Shown here: piece by piece, positions 21,599 through 30,814 of the stretch
Layout of the letters: every line of letters starts with the position of its first letter
Numbering within the stretch: the stretch's first letter is position 1
From: Takakia lepidozioides
Lineage: Eukaryota; Streptophyta; Takakiopsida; Takakiales; Takakiaceae
Assembly (NCBI GenBank): GCA_030704615.1
Contig: CM060733.1
Location: 24,678,001-24,738,000, forward strand
Reading direction: 5' to 3'
Length of the DNA stretch: 60,000 nucleotides
Notes under the pieces: model-generated
Told to the model about the DNA's origin: nothing
Seen by the model: the letters and a program-made list of their open reading frames with translations, nothing else
Database searches by the model: none
Position numbers and translations under genes: made by a program

Positions 21599-22598
21599 GA
21601 GGAATGTTTGGCCGCGTGAGGGTGTGAGCACGTGAGCGCAGTCAGACTCACGTCACGTCAGCAATTCTTGCCACGTTGGTTCACGGGTGTTACGACACGT
21701 CAGCAGTCCACGCCATCGACAATCACTCCTGCTCTGTTTTTTTGTTTTTTTGTTTTTTTTTCCGTAATTAAAAAAAAAACAAAAAAACAAAAAAACAGAG
21801 TAGAAGTGATTGTCGGTGCCGATCATCAGAAGTGATTGTCACAATCACTTCTGCTCTTTTTTTTTTTTTTTTTTTTTGGAACAATACGGAGAAGAAAAAA
21901 TAAAATAAAATAAAAAACGGAGCTGTTTTTTTTTTTTCTTTGGGAACAATACGCAGAAAAAAAAAAACAGAGCAGAGCAGAAGTGATTATCGGCACCGAT
22001 CATCACTTCTGTTTTTTTTTTTTTTTTTTTTTTTTTTTTTCCCGTATTCTCCCCTTAAAAAAAAACGGAATCAGAAGTGATGATCGGTGCCGACAATCAC
22101 TTATGTTTTTTTTTATTTTCCGTATTGTTCCTTAAATTGTTTTTTGCTTTTGTGTCGCTATGTACTGTAGGCTTCTTTTTGATACCGTAATCCTTCTTCT
22201 CTTCGTTATTTTGGGAGGAAGCGGGGTCTTCCTGGGTTACCCTCAATGGAGCCTTATGAGGTTATTTTGTCCTCATTGTAATTGTTATTGTAAAACTTAC
22301 TATTGTAATTGCAGAATGTTGTGGAATGGATGCCACAGTTTTAGGCATATGTTCTATTTCGGGTATTTTGATGGTATTCTTGATGGTATGTTGGTTTCAT
22401 GTTCCCTAAATTCATCCCACGGTCATAGGACTCCGGGTATAGGCGCCGCATGTTTCGGTTGACGTTGCGGATGCTGACATGGCGCCACGTCAATATTCGA
22501 CACCATGGCAACCTACTGGCATCACGCTCACACCACGTCACCAGTGTGTGTGCGTACGCTTACACGCTCACGCGCGAGGCTCATGCGGTTGCATCGTT
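21599..22598. mobile_element. Palindrome-rich insertion in chromovirus gag (MULE/foldback-like)
   Basis: The 1000-bp segment is flanked by a 10-bp duplication, the length expected for Mutator-type or foldback elements. Its outer parts share GC-rich text in inverted orientation (CGCGTGAGGGTGTGAGC at left, CGCGTGAGCGTGTAAGC when the right end is reversed), a possible terminal inverted repeat. The centre (21,715-22,125) is a stack of palindromes with poly-T/poly-A arms. A plus-strand open frame at 22,160-22,462 has no recognisable domain. No transposase is visible, so it would be non-autonomous. Confidence 0.6.
21715..22125. repeat. Nested palindromes with homopolymer arms
   Basis: One hairpin (about 21,718-21,820) pairs CGACAATCACTCCTGCTCTG plus T-runs with its complement after a 6-bp centre. 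A second centre, AGAAGTGATTGT/CACAATCACTTCT, lies at about 21,830-21,856. A third hairpin (about 21,988-22,107) pairs CGGCACCGATCATCACTTCTG, written in two parts, with its complement. The unit AAGTGATNNTCGGTGCCGA recurs in both orientations. Such DNA readily forms cruciforms and is prone to sequencing error. Confidence 0.85.
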
Positions 22599-22608
22599 GC
22601 TTCGGTGA
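22599..22608. repeat. 10-bp direct repeat GCTTCGGTGA (right)
   Basis: Partner of 21,589-21,598; see that entry. Confidence 0.7.
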
Positions 22609-22686
22609 CACATCGCTCCCAGCGGGCTCACCAGGATCATCATCTTTCGAGCCGTTCCGCTTTCGCTTTGGCTTGCCCGACCCCAT
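22609..22686 (-). pseudogene. Chromovirus gag start
   Basis: An ATG at 22,686 (minus) opens MGSGKPKRKRNGSKDDDPGE and continues to SDVSPK, where the insertion begins. It lies 42 bp downstream of the primer site. The basic start followed by an acidic stretch fits a chromovirus gag N-terminus. Confidence 0.65.
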
Positions 22687-22727
22687 GATGAGGCCGATCC
22701 CAAGGACGATCGCGTACTGAACTCTAA

Positions 22728-22739
22728 GCTCTGATACCA
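22728..22739 (-). other. Chromovirus primer-binding site (initiator tRNA-Met)
   Basis: On the minus strand TGGTATCAGAGC lies 2 bp inside the 5' LTR. This is the perfect 12-base complement of the 3' end of plant initiator tRNA-Met, the standard primer of this group. Confidence 0.92.
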
Positions 22740-22741
22740 AG

Positions 22742-23467
22742 TGTCGCGCACTCACTTCGGTAAGCTCCCCTTCAAGTCATAGTTACTCGCTTTGATGCGC
22801 GCGCCTAACTCCCAAACTGGCCGCCGGGCCAACTCGGAGCTTCGGCTGTTCCCTGGGACATAACGGTCCCCTTTTGCCCCTCCAAAAGACCCTCCACCAA
22901 TTTGGGCCTAGTGGAAATTCCCTTTGGTAGATGGCAGTCCGGAATAGCTCCCCACTCCTTGGTCGCTTTCCGGCTCGCTCGCTCACTCACTAGTTTTTGG
23001 TCACCAACGGGCGTACACCGTTCTCGGGATTACTACTCCCTATATATACTTCTGTAACTGTCCGCGGGGGTTTCACAAACAACCCTGTCATTTTATGGCG
23101 AACCACCACGAAGACCCTCGATTTCCGATGATGAGTAGCGGTGAGTCGTGGCCCACTCATCACGGCCCCATTGGACCGTGATGAGTCCCAAGACTCCCCA
23201 CAACTCCCACCACAAGGTCTCTGCCCCCATGGTGAGTCCTATGCCAACCCCCACTAAGTCCCACTAAGCTACCACCACCCCTCGTGGAACCACCCCCACC
23301 GTAACCCGGTGTGCGGGGCTCCACCTAATGAGCGCCTCCACCTCCTTGAGTGCCTTGGGCACTCAAGGGTGCTTCAGCCCCCGTATCTATTGTTGCCACT
23401 GCCCCCACCATAGGGGCATCGCATCTTGTGTCTCGACCCCCTGCCCTCAAGGCAAAAGGGCGCGACA
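22742..23467 (-). repeat. Chromovirus 5' LTR
   Basis: This copy of about 726 bp begins TGTCGCGC and ends GCGCGACA, so its termini are perfect 8-bp inverted repeats. It matches 8328-9045 closely. A TATATATA run near 23,040 lies at the same place as in the other copy and is a candidate promoter element. Confidence 0.92.
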
Positions 23468-23472
23468 GACTT
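23468..23472. repeat. Target-site duplication GACTT (right)
   Basis: Matches 8323-8327 exactly. Confidence 0.9.
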
Positions 23473-23800
23473 GGCCAGAGGGCATTCCGAGCGGACTAGG
23501 TTGCCAGCAGACTTCCGAACAGCCCCCTCCGACAGACTCGCCTGCCAGCGGATTTGCTAGACTAGACTGACCTCGCAGCAGACTGGCGCACGTGAGTCTT
23601 GCAGCAAACTGCTTGCGAACAATCCTCTCCGGTGGACTGGCCTGCCAGCGGACTTGCCCTTAGGAGACCGGCATCAGACTTACCCAGACTTTGCTGGCAG
23701 CACACCCGAGCAGACTGACCTTGCAGCATACTTGTGCAAGTGAGTCTTCCAGCGCCAGAGACATTATCAGCGGACTAGTTTGCTAGCATACTTGCAAAAA
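23473..23800. repeat. AGACTG-rich DNA, right flank of chromovirus
   Basis: Recurring CAGACT, GCGGACT and CTGCCAGCGGACTTGCC-like phrases continue the repeat that begins left of 8328. It is the interrupted half of the same target DNA. Confidence 0.55.
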
Positions 23801-23939
23801 GGAATGGGCCGGAAGTCTTGCAGCCAGGACTGCGTTGTATGGCAGGGGACTTGCCAAAGAGACAGATAATGGACGGGTGGGGGGAGCCGGGTGTCCGTGC
23901 GGGGGGCCCACCGATCAGCTCGCGCGTGCGCCATAACGT

Positions 23940-24325
23940 CCCAATTATTGTAAAATGAGAGGCTTCTATCGCAAGATGGTCGAGCTTCTTCATTTTTTTT
24001 TATACCTATGTGTGAGCGGACTTTTATGAAATGTTTGGATTAGCGCAATGAAGTCACCTGTTGATGGTTTGGATGAGATGGTTGATAGGGTGGTGACTGC
24101 ATGAGGAAGGGTTAGCAATGTGATTACGTAAGAGAAATAAGGAGGTAAAGGTGTCAGTGAAAATGTAATGTATATGTGATAAGGAATGAAGTTGGGTGAT
24201 TGCTTCGTGTATGGCCATAAGTTCACCACGAAGTATGGTAGGAGGGACAAATAGTCTATGGAATTTGTCTTGGTTTGTGGCAACATGATATACCCCATAA
24301 CCAGCTTTAGAGCCTTGTCGTACAC
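23940..24325 (-). pseudogene. LINE RNase H domain relic
   Basis: In one minus-strand frame the text KAGYGVYHVATNQDKFHRLF, then PPTILRGELMAIHEAI, IFTDTFTSLFLLRNHI and HHPINHLIQ follows the order of the RNase H found at the end of plant L1-type polyproteins. A decayed SAHT...KLDHLAIEAS tail follows near 23,960-24,020. Several stops interrupt it. No reverse transcriptase in the same orientation lies upstream. Confidence 0.6.
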
Positions 24326-25285
24326 CTAAGCATCATGCCACAATATACATTGTTGTCCAACTACACTTCCTAGCATACAATCCTAGAAAGCTATGCCACA
24401 ATTGTCCCCTTAGCTGGTGATTAGGTCCCTCTAACACCGGATAACTGACAAGTATCAATTCCAATTGGATCATCGTTTGGTCTTCAACCTCATAGGTCAT
24501 AGTTTTCAAAGTCTTATATAGATCAAGAGACCGGGTGTAAAGAAAACCCCATCGTTAGTTATCTTCCTACAATCCATGATCATCAGTTGAGTAACCACGT
24601 CGTTGAACTCCCATTAGCTAGGCCTTGGGTTCTTGTTGGCCTCACCATGGTCATGCCCACTATCTTTGTCCAAGGCATCATGGACACAACCATTGTTCAA
24701 CATGAACCTCCTCAAAATGATAGTATCAAACATCCCATGCATCATCCCCTTGAGCATTTATCATATACCAAAATGATTGCGGCACCACTAGCATGCAATG
24801 CAACCCTACAGATATCATTGCAAGATTGTGATCTATCCTCATGTGAAATGTGATATGGTGCACAATCGCGTATATGGTCATTCCAAAATTCATACCATGT
24901 CATTTCGACCTTCCAAAATCAACACTCTTGAATGTAACACCTCATTGACTATTAGAATCACACGTCTTGTCTTGCTATGACATCCAAGGTGTAGTGTCAC
25001 AAGGTCGTAGGTACTGTCTGCTGCAAATAAACGTAATCCCCAAGGTGGAATCGTCGAACCCCTAGGTTATATCCACCTCAGACGAACGGTCGTACCTCGA
25101 TATATCATTGTGTTACGCTATGGCGAGGTTCTCAAAAGCCATGCCATGACTCTCTTAAACAACTCCGCTTTCTGCTCACACATCTGAGTCATCAAGGTTG
25201 AGGATTAATGCAGCTTCCTTACCAAAAACATAATGTCTCCTGAGTGATCTCATTTGTCTTAGAAAAATGTGACAGAAAAAGGCTA
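24326..25285. other. Unassigned, probably decayed transposon DNA
   Basis: A plus-strand frame at 24,587-24,853 shows no known domain. It lies between two LINE relics, but no LINE motif is readable. Confidence 0.3.
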
Positions 25286-25690
25286 TTTCTAACTATAGAC
25301 CTATTACTCATTTCAATTTTTTTTACACTTTATTATTAATCTTCAATATATTGGTTGTATATCATCAAGCTAGAGCAATCAAGTTTTTTCAAAGACAAAA
25401 TGATTATTGACAACATTATCTTTGCTAGAAAGCTCTTCCCATTGCATGGGCTTGAAACCAAATCTTAGCTTTGATTTTAAGAAAGCTTTTGATCATATAA
25501 ATTGGGACGTCGTTGGGCACCATTGAAAAGGTTGGCATTGGAGGCTCTTCCCTCAGATGGATTAGAATCTTCACATTTTTGGTGTCTAATAGCAGGGTCA
25601 TAGTAAATGATTATCTCTCTAGACCCATTCCCATATCTCGCTCCCATATCTCGCTTAGTATGACAATATTGCTCATTAATATAAACATCC
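25286..25690 (+). pseudogene. LINE reverse transcriptase relic
   Basis: Plus-strand pieces read FFKDKMIIDNIIFARKLF, then DFKKAFDHINWDVV (catalytic Asp block of LINE RTs), then EKVGIGGSSLRWIRIF and SRPIPISRS. This is the usual order of L1-clade RT blocks up to the region before the xADD box, which is missing. Stops and frame changes show decay. Orientation is opposite to the RNase H relic, so they are different insertions or an inverted piece. Confidence 0.65.
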
Positions 25691-25694
25691 AACG

Positions 25695-25845
25695 TCATAT
25701 GGCCCAGTGATTAGGCCGCTTACAAATGGTCGCGTGTTCAAAGTCACCTAGGTGTATGTTAGATGTCATCCCAACCCAGCCATAAAGTGGAAACCCTGGT
25801 CAACTGGTTCTTCAATGTGTGCACTAGGGTAACCTGTGCCGTTGG
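25695..25845 (+). mobile_element. SINE-like element (tRNA-type promoter)
   Basis: A tRNA A-box match (TGGCCCAGTGATTAGG, 25,700-25,715) is followed at normal spacing by a B-box match (GTGTTCAAAGTC, 25,735-25,746). About 100 bp of unique body follows. No second copy or clear target duplication was found, so the 3' end is approximate. Confidence 0.45.
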
Positions 25846-25879
25846 CCCAATTATCCAATGTCATCTAAGTCATCTAAGT

Positions 25880-26105
25880 CTAATCATTTTTTTTCCATAG
25901 AGCCAACGACCAGATTTGAACCGGAGACCTTTCCCTTGATGTCTCTCCTGTCGAGGCTCCAATTGACCAAAAGTACTTGAAATAGCGACCAAAAGTACTT
26001 GGAATTCCACATCTCCCACACCACAGGTCCAAAAATCAGCATACCCAAAAATCATGAGACCAAGCCCATGCACCCCTCCTCATCGAGGGCTTTCCGAGGG
26101 TAGCC
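25880..26105 (-). repeat. Dispersed repeat family R1, copy 1
   Basis: This shares with four other copies a block containing CCAGATTTGAACCGGAGACC, GACCAAAAGTACTTGGAATT, AAAATCATGAGACCAAGCCC and GCACCCCTCCT..CGAGGGCTTTCC. On the minus strand the GGTTCAAATC motif looks like a tRNA T-arm. This copy is internally shortened. Confidence 0.7.
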
Positions 26106-26149
26106 TGTGCCGTTGGCCCAAGTGTCCAATGTCATCTAAGTCATCCAAG

Positions 26150-26395
26150 TCTAATCATTTTTCTTCCACGGAATCTACGACCTGATTTGAACCGGAGACC
26201 TGTTCCTTGATATCTCTCATGTCGAGGCTCCGATCATTGTGCCAGGAAAGCCCACTTTCGTATTTTTCGTGAATTCCCAGCATCAAAAGTACTTGAAATT
26301 CGACATCTCCCATACCGCAGGTCCAAAAATCATGAGACCAAGCCCGCGCACCCCTCCTCACTGAGGGCAAGCACCAAGGTTAGGCCCGCAGTTTG
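26150..26395 (-). repeat. Dispersed repeat family R1, copy 2
   Basis: Same block order as the other R1 copies, ending at CCCTCCTCACTGAGGGCA. It lies about 90 bp left of the CACTA-like element. Confidence 0.7.
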
Positions 26396-26499
26396 CCGTT
26401 GGCCTAAGTGTCCAAGTGTCATCTAAGTCCAAGTGCAATCCCCTATGTATCAAAGTGCGTTTCCTATGTCGAGGCCCGAATGCAACCTCTACTAGAAGA

Positions 26500-27610
26500 A
26501 AAATGCGGAATAACCACTGGCCCTTTAACCACTACTGTCTTTTCCCACTCTATAGACCACTAGTAACCACTTGCCAGTGGTTAATCCCGATGAAATGCCA
26601 CGGTGGCATCACAGACAGTGGTTGGAAGTGATTTAACCACTCAGTAGTCCAAGTGTAATAATTTGTTTTTATTTATTATTTTTATTTGGTAATATATTTT
26701 AATTAATAAATATCCACGTGGACGAGTGCAGTGGTACATTGTGAGTGGTTATAGACACCTCAGTGATGGGAAGTGGTTGAAACCACTTGCTACTCCATGT
26801 GTAATAATTCAAATTTTATTTATGATTTATGATTTAGAAATCTATTTTAATTAATAAATATAATATTCCACGTGGACGGGGACAGTGCACGTTGATCTTG
26901 AGTGGTTAAAGACACCTCATTGATTTGTACCACTTTGACAGTGGTGGAGAGTGGGTGGTGAAAGACACCGCACTAATTGGAATCACTATTCTAGTGGTCG
27001 CTCATGAGTGGTTGCTTACACAACAGTGATTGGTACCACTTTTGTGGTGATACATGAAAAACTTTAAGTGGTTTGTGCACCTGTGACAGACTTTGAAAAA
27101 CAGACAAATGTCCAGACCATTGTAGGATGATGCTATTGAACAAAATTCAAATGGTTTCAACAATAAACTTTATTCTGAATCTGAAACATGTTCGTCACCT
27201 TCTAAATCACTTTCCTCAATTGGAATAGTGATTGGTTGTACAAATGCCACTTAAATGCAGGTAGCCAACATAGCCAGGTCTTCAGTCTCTCATGTTAATT
27301 CTAGAATGTTATTTGGTTAAAGACACCTTAGTGATTAGTACCACTTGGATAGTGGTACATAATTAGTGGTTAAAGACACCGCAATGATTGGTATCACTTG
27401 GACGGTGGTAGATTGTGAGTGGTTAAAGACACCTCAGTGACTGTACCACTCTTGTGGTGATACATGAAAATGTTCAAGTGGTTTGTGCACCTGTGGCAGA
27501 CTTTAAAAAACATACAAGTGTCCAAATCATTGTAGGATGATGTTATTGAACAGATGGTTCCAAACAATCAACTTTATTTTGAATCTGAATCACAGTATTC
27601 ATTCTCTAAA
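26500..27610. repeat. CACTA left subterminal repeats and internal duplications
   Basis: ACCACT/AGTGGT motifs are dense. A block with CACGTGGAC plus AGTGGTTA.AGACACCTCA recurs at about 26,650-26,770 and 26,800-26,925. A second block starting TTGTGGTGATACATGAAAA (27,041 and 27,451) is duplicated with a 410-bp offset and shares about 200 bp. These are typical of transposase-binding arrays. Confidence 0.75.
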
Positions 27611-28002
27611 GCACTTTCCTCAACTAGAACAATGTTTGATCATACAAAACTAGCTTGAAATGTGGTAGCCAACATAACCAACTCTTCTCCACTTAGAGCC
27701 GTGGCACCATCTAATGACCTAGATATGGGCTGATCTGATAAGGTAGAGGATGCCCGTAGACCATCAAAATTTGTATTTTCTCCAATGTCCAAATTTCAAC
27801 GATGAATTTTAGAATGAAAATAAATTAAGCTAATTCCAAAAATACAAAATTTCCAAATAATTGAACTCACTACAAGGCTTGAAAATAGTTGTTTACATTT
27901 CATTCAAATTTTTATATGTCACATCTAGTAGATAAGCCAGATAATTTGTGAGCTGTAGCTCCTAGGTGTTTCCCTTTATTTTTTTTTTTTTTAAATAGAT
28001 AA
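27611..28002. other. CACTA interior, nothing recognised
   Basis: AT-rich non-coding sequence between the subterminal repeats and the tandem array. No transposase motif was seen. Confidence 0.4.
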
Positions 28003-29270
28003 TTAAGGGGTTTTGGTCTGGCACCCAACAGATCTGCACTTGTAGTTCAAGTTTCCGGACGTTCAACTATTCAGATGGGCCTATCTCCTTGCCAATTGCT
28101 CCAATTGTGGTGTGCTATGGCTTGAAAAATTTCTAACAACTACTGTGATCAAGTTATGGTGGCCTCTTGGGCTCTGAATTTTCTTAAGGGGTTGTGGTCT
28201 GGCCCCCAACAGATCTGCACTTGTAGTTCAAGTTACCGGACGTTCAACTATTCAGATGGGCCTATCTCCTTGCCAATTGCTTCAATTGTGGTGTGCTATG
28301 GCTTGAAAAATTTCTAAGAACTAGTGTAATCAAGTTATGGTGGCTCCCTGAGCTCTGAATTTTCTTAAGGGGTTGTGGTCTGGCCCCCAACAGATCTACA
28401 CTTGTAGTTCAAGTGTCCGGACTTTCAACTATTCAGATGGGCCTATCTCCTTGCCAATTGCTCCAATTGTGGTACGCTATGGCTTGGAGAATTTCTCACA
28501 ACTAGTGTGATCAACATATTATGGCCTCCAGAGATTTAAGGGGTTGTGGTCTGGCACCCAACAAATCTGCACTTGTTGTTCAAGTTTCCAGACGTTCAGG
28601 TACTCAAATGGGCCTATGTTCTTGTCAATTGCTCCAATTGTGGTGTGTTATGATTTAACACAGTTCTAAATTATGGAGGCCTACTAAGATATGAACTTTC
28701 TTAAGGGGTTGTGGTCTGGCCCCAAATAGATCTGCACTTGTTGTTAAAGTTTCCGGACGTTCAGTTACTTTGATGGGCCTATCTTCTTGCCAATTCCTCC
28801 ATTTGTGGTGTGCTATGGCTTGGCACATTTCTAACAACTAGTGTGATAAATATATGGTGGCCTCCAGAGCTTTGGAGTTTTTTTAAGGGGTTGTGGTCTG
28901 GTCCCCAACAGATCTGTACTTGTTGTTAAAGTTTCCGAACGTGTAGGTACTCAAATGGGCCTATCTTCTTGCCAACTGCTCCAGTTTGGGTGGGCTATTT
29001 GTTACAGGAGGGTGATGAAGATATGTAGCCTCCCTATCCATAAACATTTATAAGGGGTTCTGGTCTGGCCCACAATAGATCTGCACTTGTCATTCAAGTT
29101 TCTAGATGTACAGATACTCAAATGGGCATATCTTCTTGCCATTTTCTCTAGTTTAGGTGGGCTATGACTTGGTGGATTTGTTACAAGTAGGGTGATGAAG
29201 ATATTATAGCTTCTAGAACCATAATGGTTTCTAAGGGGTTGCGGTCTGGCCCCTAGCAGATCTGCTTGGA
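28003..29270. repeat. Tandem array, seven units of 165-182 bp plus a partial
   Basis: Units start with TTAAGGGGTTGTGGTCTGGC at 28,003, 28,184, 28,365, 28,536, 28,701, 28,883, 29,050 and 29,231. Steps are 181, 181, 171, 165, 182, 167 and 181 bp. Shared inner text includes AACAGATCTGCACTTGT, ATGGGCCTATCTCCTTGCCA and GTGTGCTATGGCTTG. The eighth unit breaks after TCTGCTTGG, exactly where the OSB-like fragment begins. Divergence rises toward the right end. Confidence 0.9.
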
Positions 29271-29870
29271 AGTTGCAGCAGCAACGACACAATTGTTAAA
29301 ATCGGGCACTGCTAATGAAGGCACATTCTTCAACTGTACATTCCATCATGTTTTTCCCTCTTATCAGAATCGGCCATGTTGAATTCTGATAGTTAGCTGG
29401 TTGAGTGAATATTTGATAGTTTGGAGTGAATGACATGATAATGCCAATGTGACAACATGAAAGTATCCAAAAACAGGTAACAAAGATGAGGAGAAGCTGT
29501 GGAATGAATACTTTTTTGACCCCAGCCAATGATGGGACATCGAGGCATGAAGGTGAATGCCTGTTGGATTATAGAGAGTAGTAGATGCAATTGAGCATAA
29601 GAACTAGTATAATAAGTAGGGTTGGGGTGTTTGCTGGAACAACTCTAGGCTGTCATTGTCAGCTGCTAGCAGCAAGCCAAGGATGAATGCATGATTTGTG
29701 CAGAGGCATGGATAGCTGAAGGAGCAGAGATAGAGTGTGGTTCCGGATTCATCAAAGAGGGCCAAATTTCAAGCATAAGATTACCTATTATTCCCTGTGG
29801 ATCAATAGCTACAAGAAACCTGCATGGGTAGATGGTCTATCACTGACCAAAAGGCATGAAAGTAGTTCAT
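29271..29870 (+). pseudogene. OSB-like gene fragment inside the CACTA element
   Basis: The plus strand reads a close relative of the minus strand at 2.5-4.2 kb. Coding parts include TGNKDEEKLWNEYFFDPSQ followed by a stop where WWD begins (29,470-29,535), and FRIHQRGPNFKHKITYYSLW then SYKKPAWVDG (29,735-29,830). Non-coding text between and around these also matches, for example GGCATGGATAGCTGAAGGAG at 29,712-29,731 and the TTTTTCCCTCTTATCAGAAT region near 29,350. Shared intron-like sequence points to capture at the DNA level. Confidence 0.65.
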
Positions 29871-29979
29871 GGCTTTTAGCATGCCTGCGGAGACGTAGTG
29901 TAGATGTAGTATGTCACTCTGTATCATGGTTGGATTTTGTTGACTATGTTCCAATGCTTATTGTCTTGGATTCTATTCT

Positions 29980-30785
29980 GTTTATTGAATGGTGAATCTT
30001 CAAGAGTATTTGGATTTGCAGATTCATTTGGAATGTATGGGAATTGTAGGAGAATTGTATGGGAATGTATGAATCACTTACACACCACTCTGTTAGTGGT
30101 ATATGTAAGATTGTGACAATAGGCAATAGTGATTGTACTCCTCCAGATGTAGCCCCAATCACTTACATACCACTCTGGTAGTAATAATTCAAATACATGG
30201 TTCATACTTGGTGGGACACACTGAATGACTCAGTCAGTGGTTTTAACACATAACCTAACCACTACATCAATACTGGTAGAACCACTCCGTCAGTGGTTTT
30301 AGCACACAACCAAACCACTACATCAATACTATTAGAACCACATTTGTAATATGGCCACACGTCCAGATAATGGAGCCCATAATCGTCTAACTGGATTCGG
30401 CCACGTGTCTGTGTGAATACGGACACGTGTCTGTCGATTACTAAGTATGATCGACGGATTGGCTGCATCCACGTCGCATACGGTGGAAGTGGTATGTTGT
30501 GAAGTGGTTGGTTTACCACTGTGACACGTCAGACGTGGTTTGGCTTACCACTGTGACACGTCATAAGTGGTTAGTTTACCACTGTGACACGTAAGCGAAC
30601 AGCTGGACTCGGAGGCAAGTGATCGTAACCACTGTCTTTAACCATTTCGGACACGTCATATCTTTAACCACTGCTGAGTCAATATCCACTGGTTCTAGAC
30701 CACTCTGGGCCAGAGTGGTTGGGTGTCTTTTCCCACTCAAAATGAGTGGTTGCCAAAGTGGTTATTCCGCGTTTTTCTCCTAGTG
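29980..30785. repeat. CACTA right subterminal repeats
   Basis: ACCACT motifs recur throughout. A 31-32-bp unit beginning GTGGTTNGTTTACCACTGTG and ending ACACGTCA repeats at 30,504, 30,535 and 30,567. Another pair containing TTTTAACACATAACC-like and ACCACTACATCAATACT text lies at 30,236-30,345. Confidence 0.8.
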
Positions 30786-30814
30786 CTTTGCCGTTGGCCC
30801 AAGTGTCCAATGTC

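Larger units (their letters stand above)
8328..23467 (-). mobile_element. Ty3/gypsy chromovirus, nested and broken
   Basis: This LTR retrotransposon reads on the minus strand with the order 5' LTR (22,742-23,467), primer site, gag, protease, reverse transcriptase, RNase H, integrase, chromodomain, 3' LTR (8328-9045). Both LTRs begin TGTCGCGC and end with a CGCGACA-type terminus, and a 5-bp duplication flanks them. Removing the inserted element at 13,675-20,959 and the 1-kb insertion at 21,599-22,598 leaves about 6.9 kb of chromovirus. Frameshifts in gag, RT and integrase, loss of the middle of gag and an inverted protease segment mean this copy cannot act on its own. The close similarity of the LTRs suggests a fairly recent insertion. 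Confidence 0.92.
26490..30785. mobile_element. Non-autonomous CACTA-like DNA transposon, 4.3 kb
   Basis: The left end (TACTAGAAGAAAAATGCGG) and the reversed right end (CACTAGGAGAAAAACGCGG) match at all but three of the first 19 positions and continue GAATAACCACT in both. CACTA ends with subterminal copies of a short motif, here ACCACT/AGTGGT, define the En/Spm superfamily. Flanking triplets are CTC and CTT, an imperfect 3-bp duplication. No transposase is readable. The interior holds two duplicated blocks, a 165-182-bp tandem array and an OSB-like gene fragment. The first base of the left end is mutated (C to T), which may block movement. Confidence 0.8.

Noticed and set aside
22160-22462. 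Plus-strand 100-codon frame starting MYCRLLFDTVILLLF
   Set aside because: It lies in the palindromic insertion, has no recognisable domain, and is hydrophobic mainly because of T-rich composition.
25904-25925. Possible tRNA gene from the GGTTCAAATC T-arm-like motif (repeated in five R1 copies)
   Set aside because: No proper A box or anticodon arm at tRNA spacing, and the motif recurs only as part of the R1 repeat.
28003-29270. Regularly spaced repeats that might be mistaken for a CRISPR array
   Set aside because: The units are 165-182 bp, diverged along their whole length, and lie in a plant transposon; there are no short conserved repeats with unique spacers.
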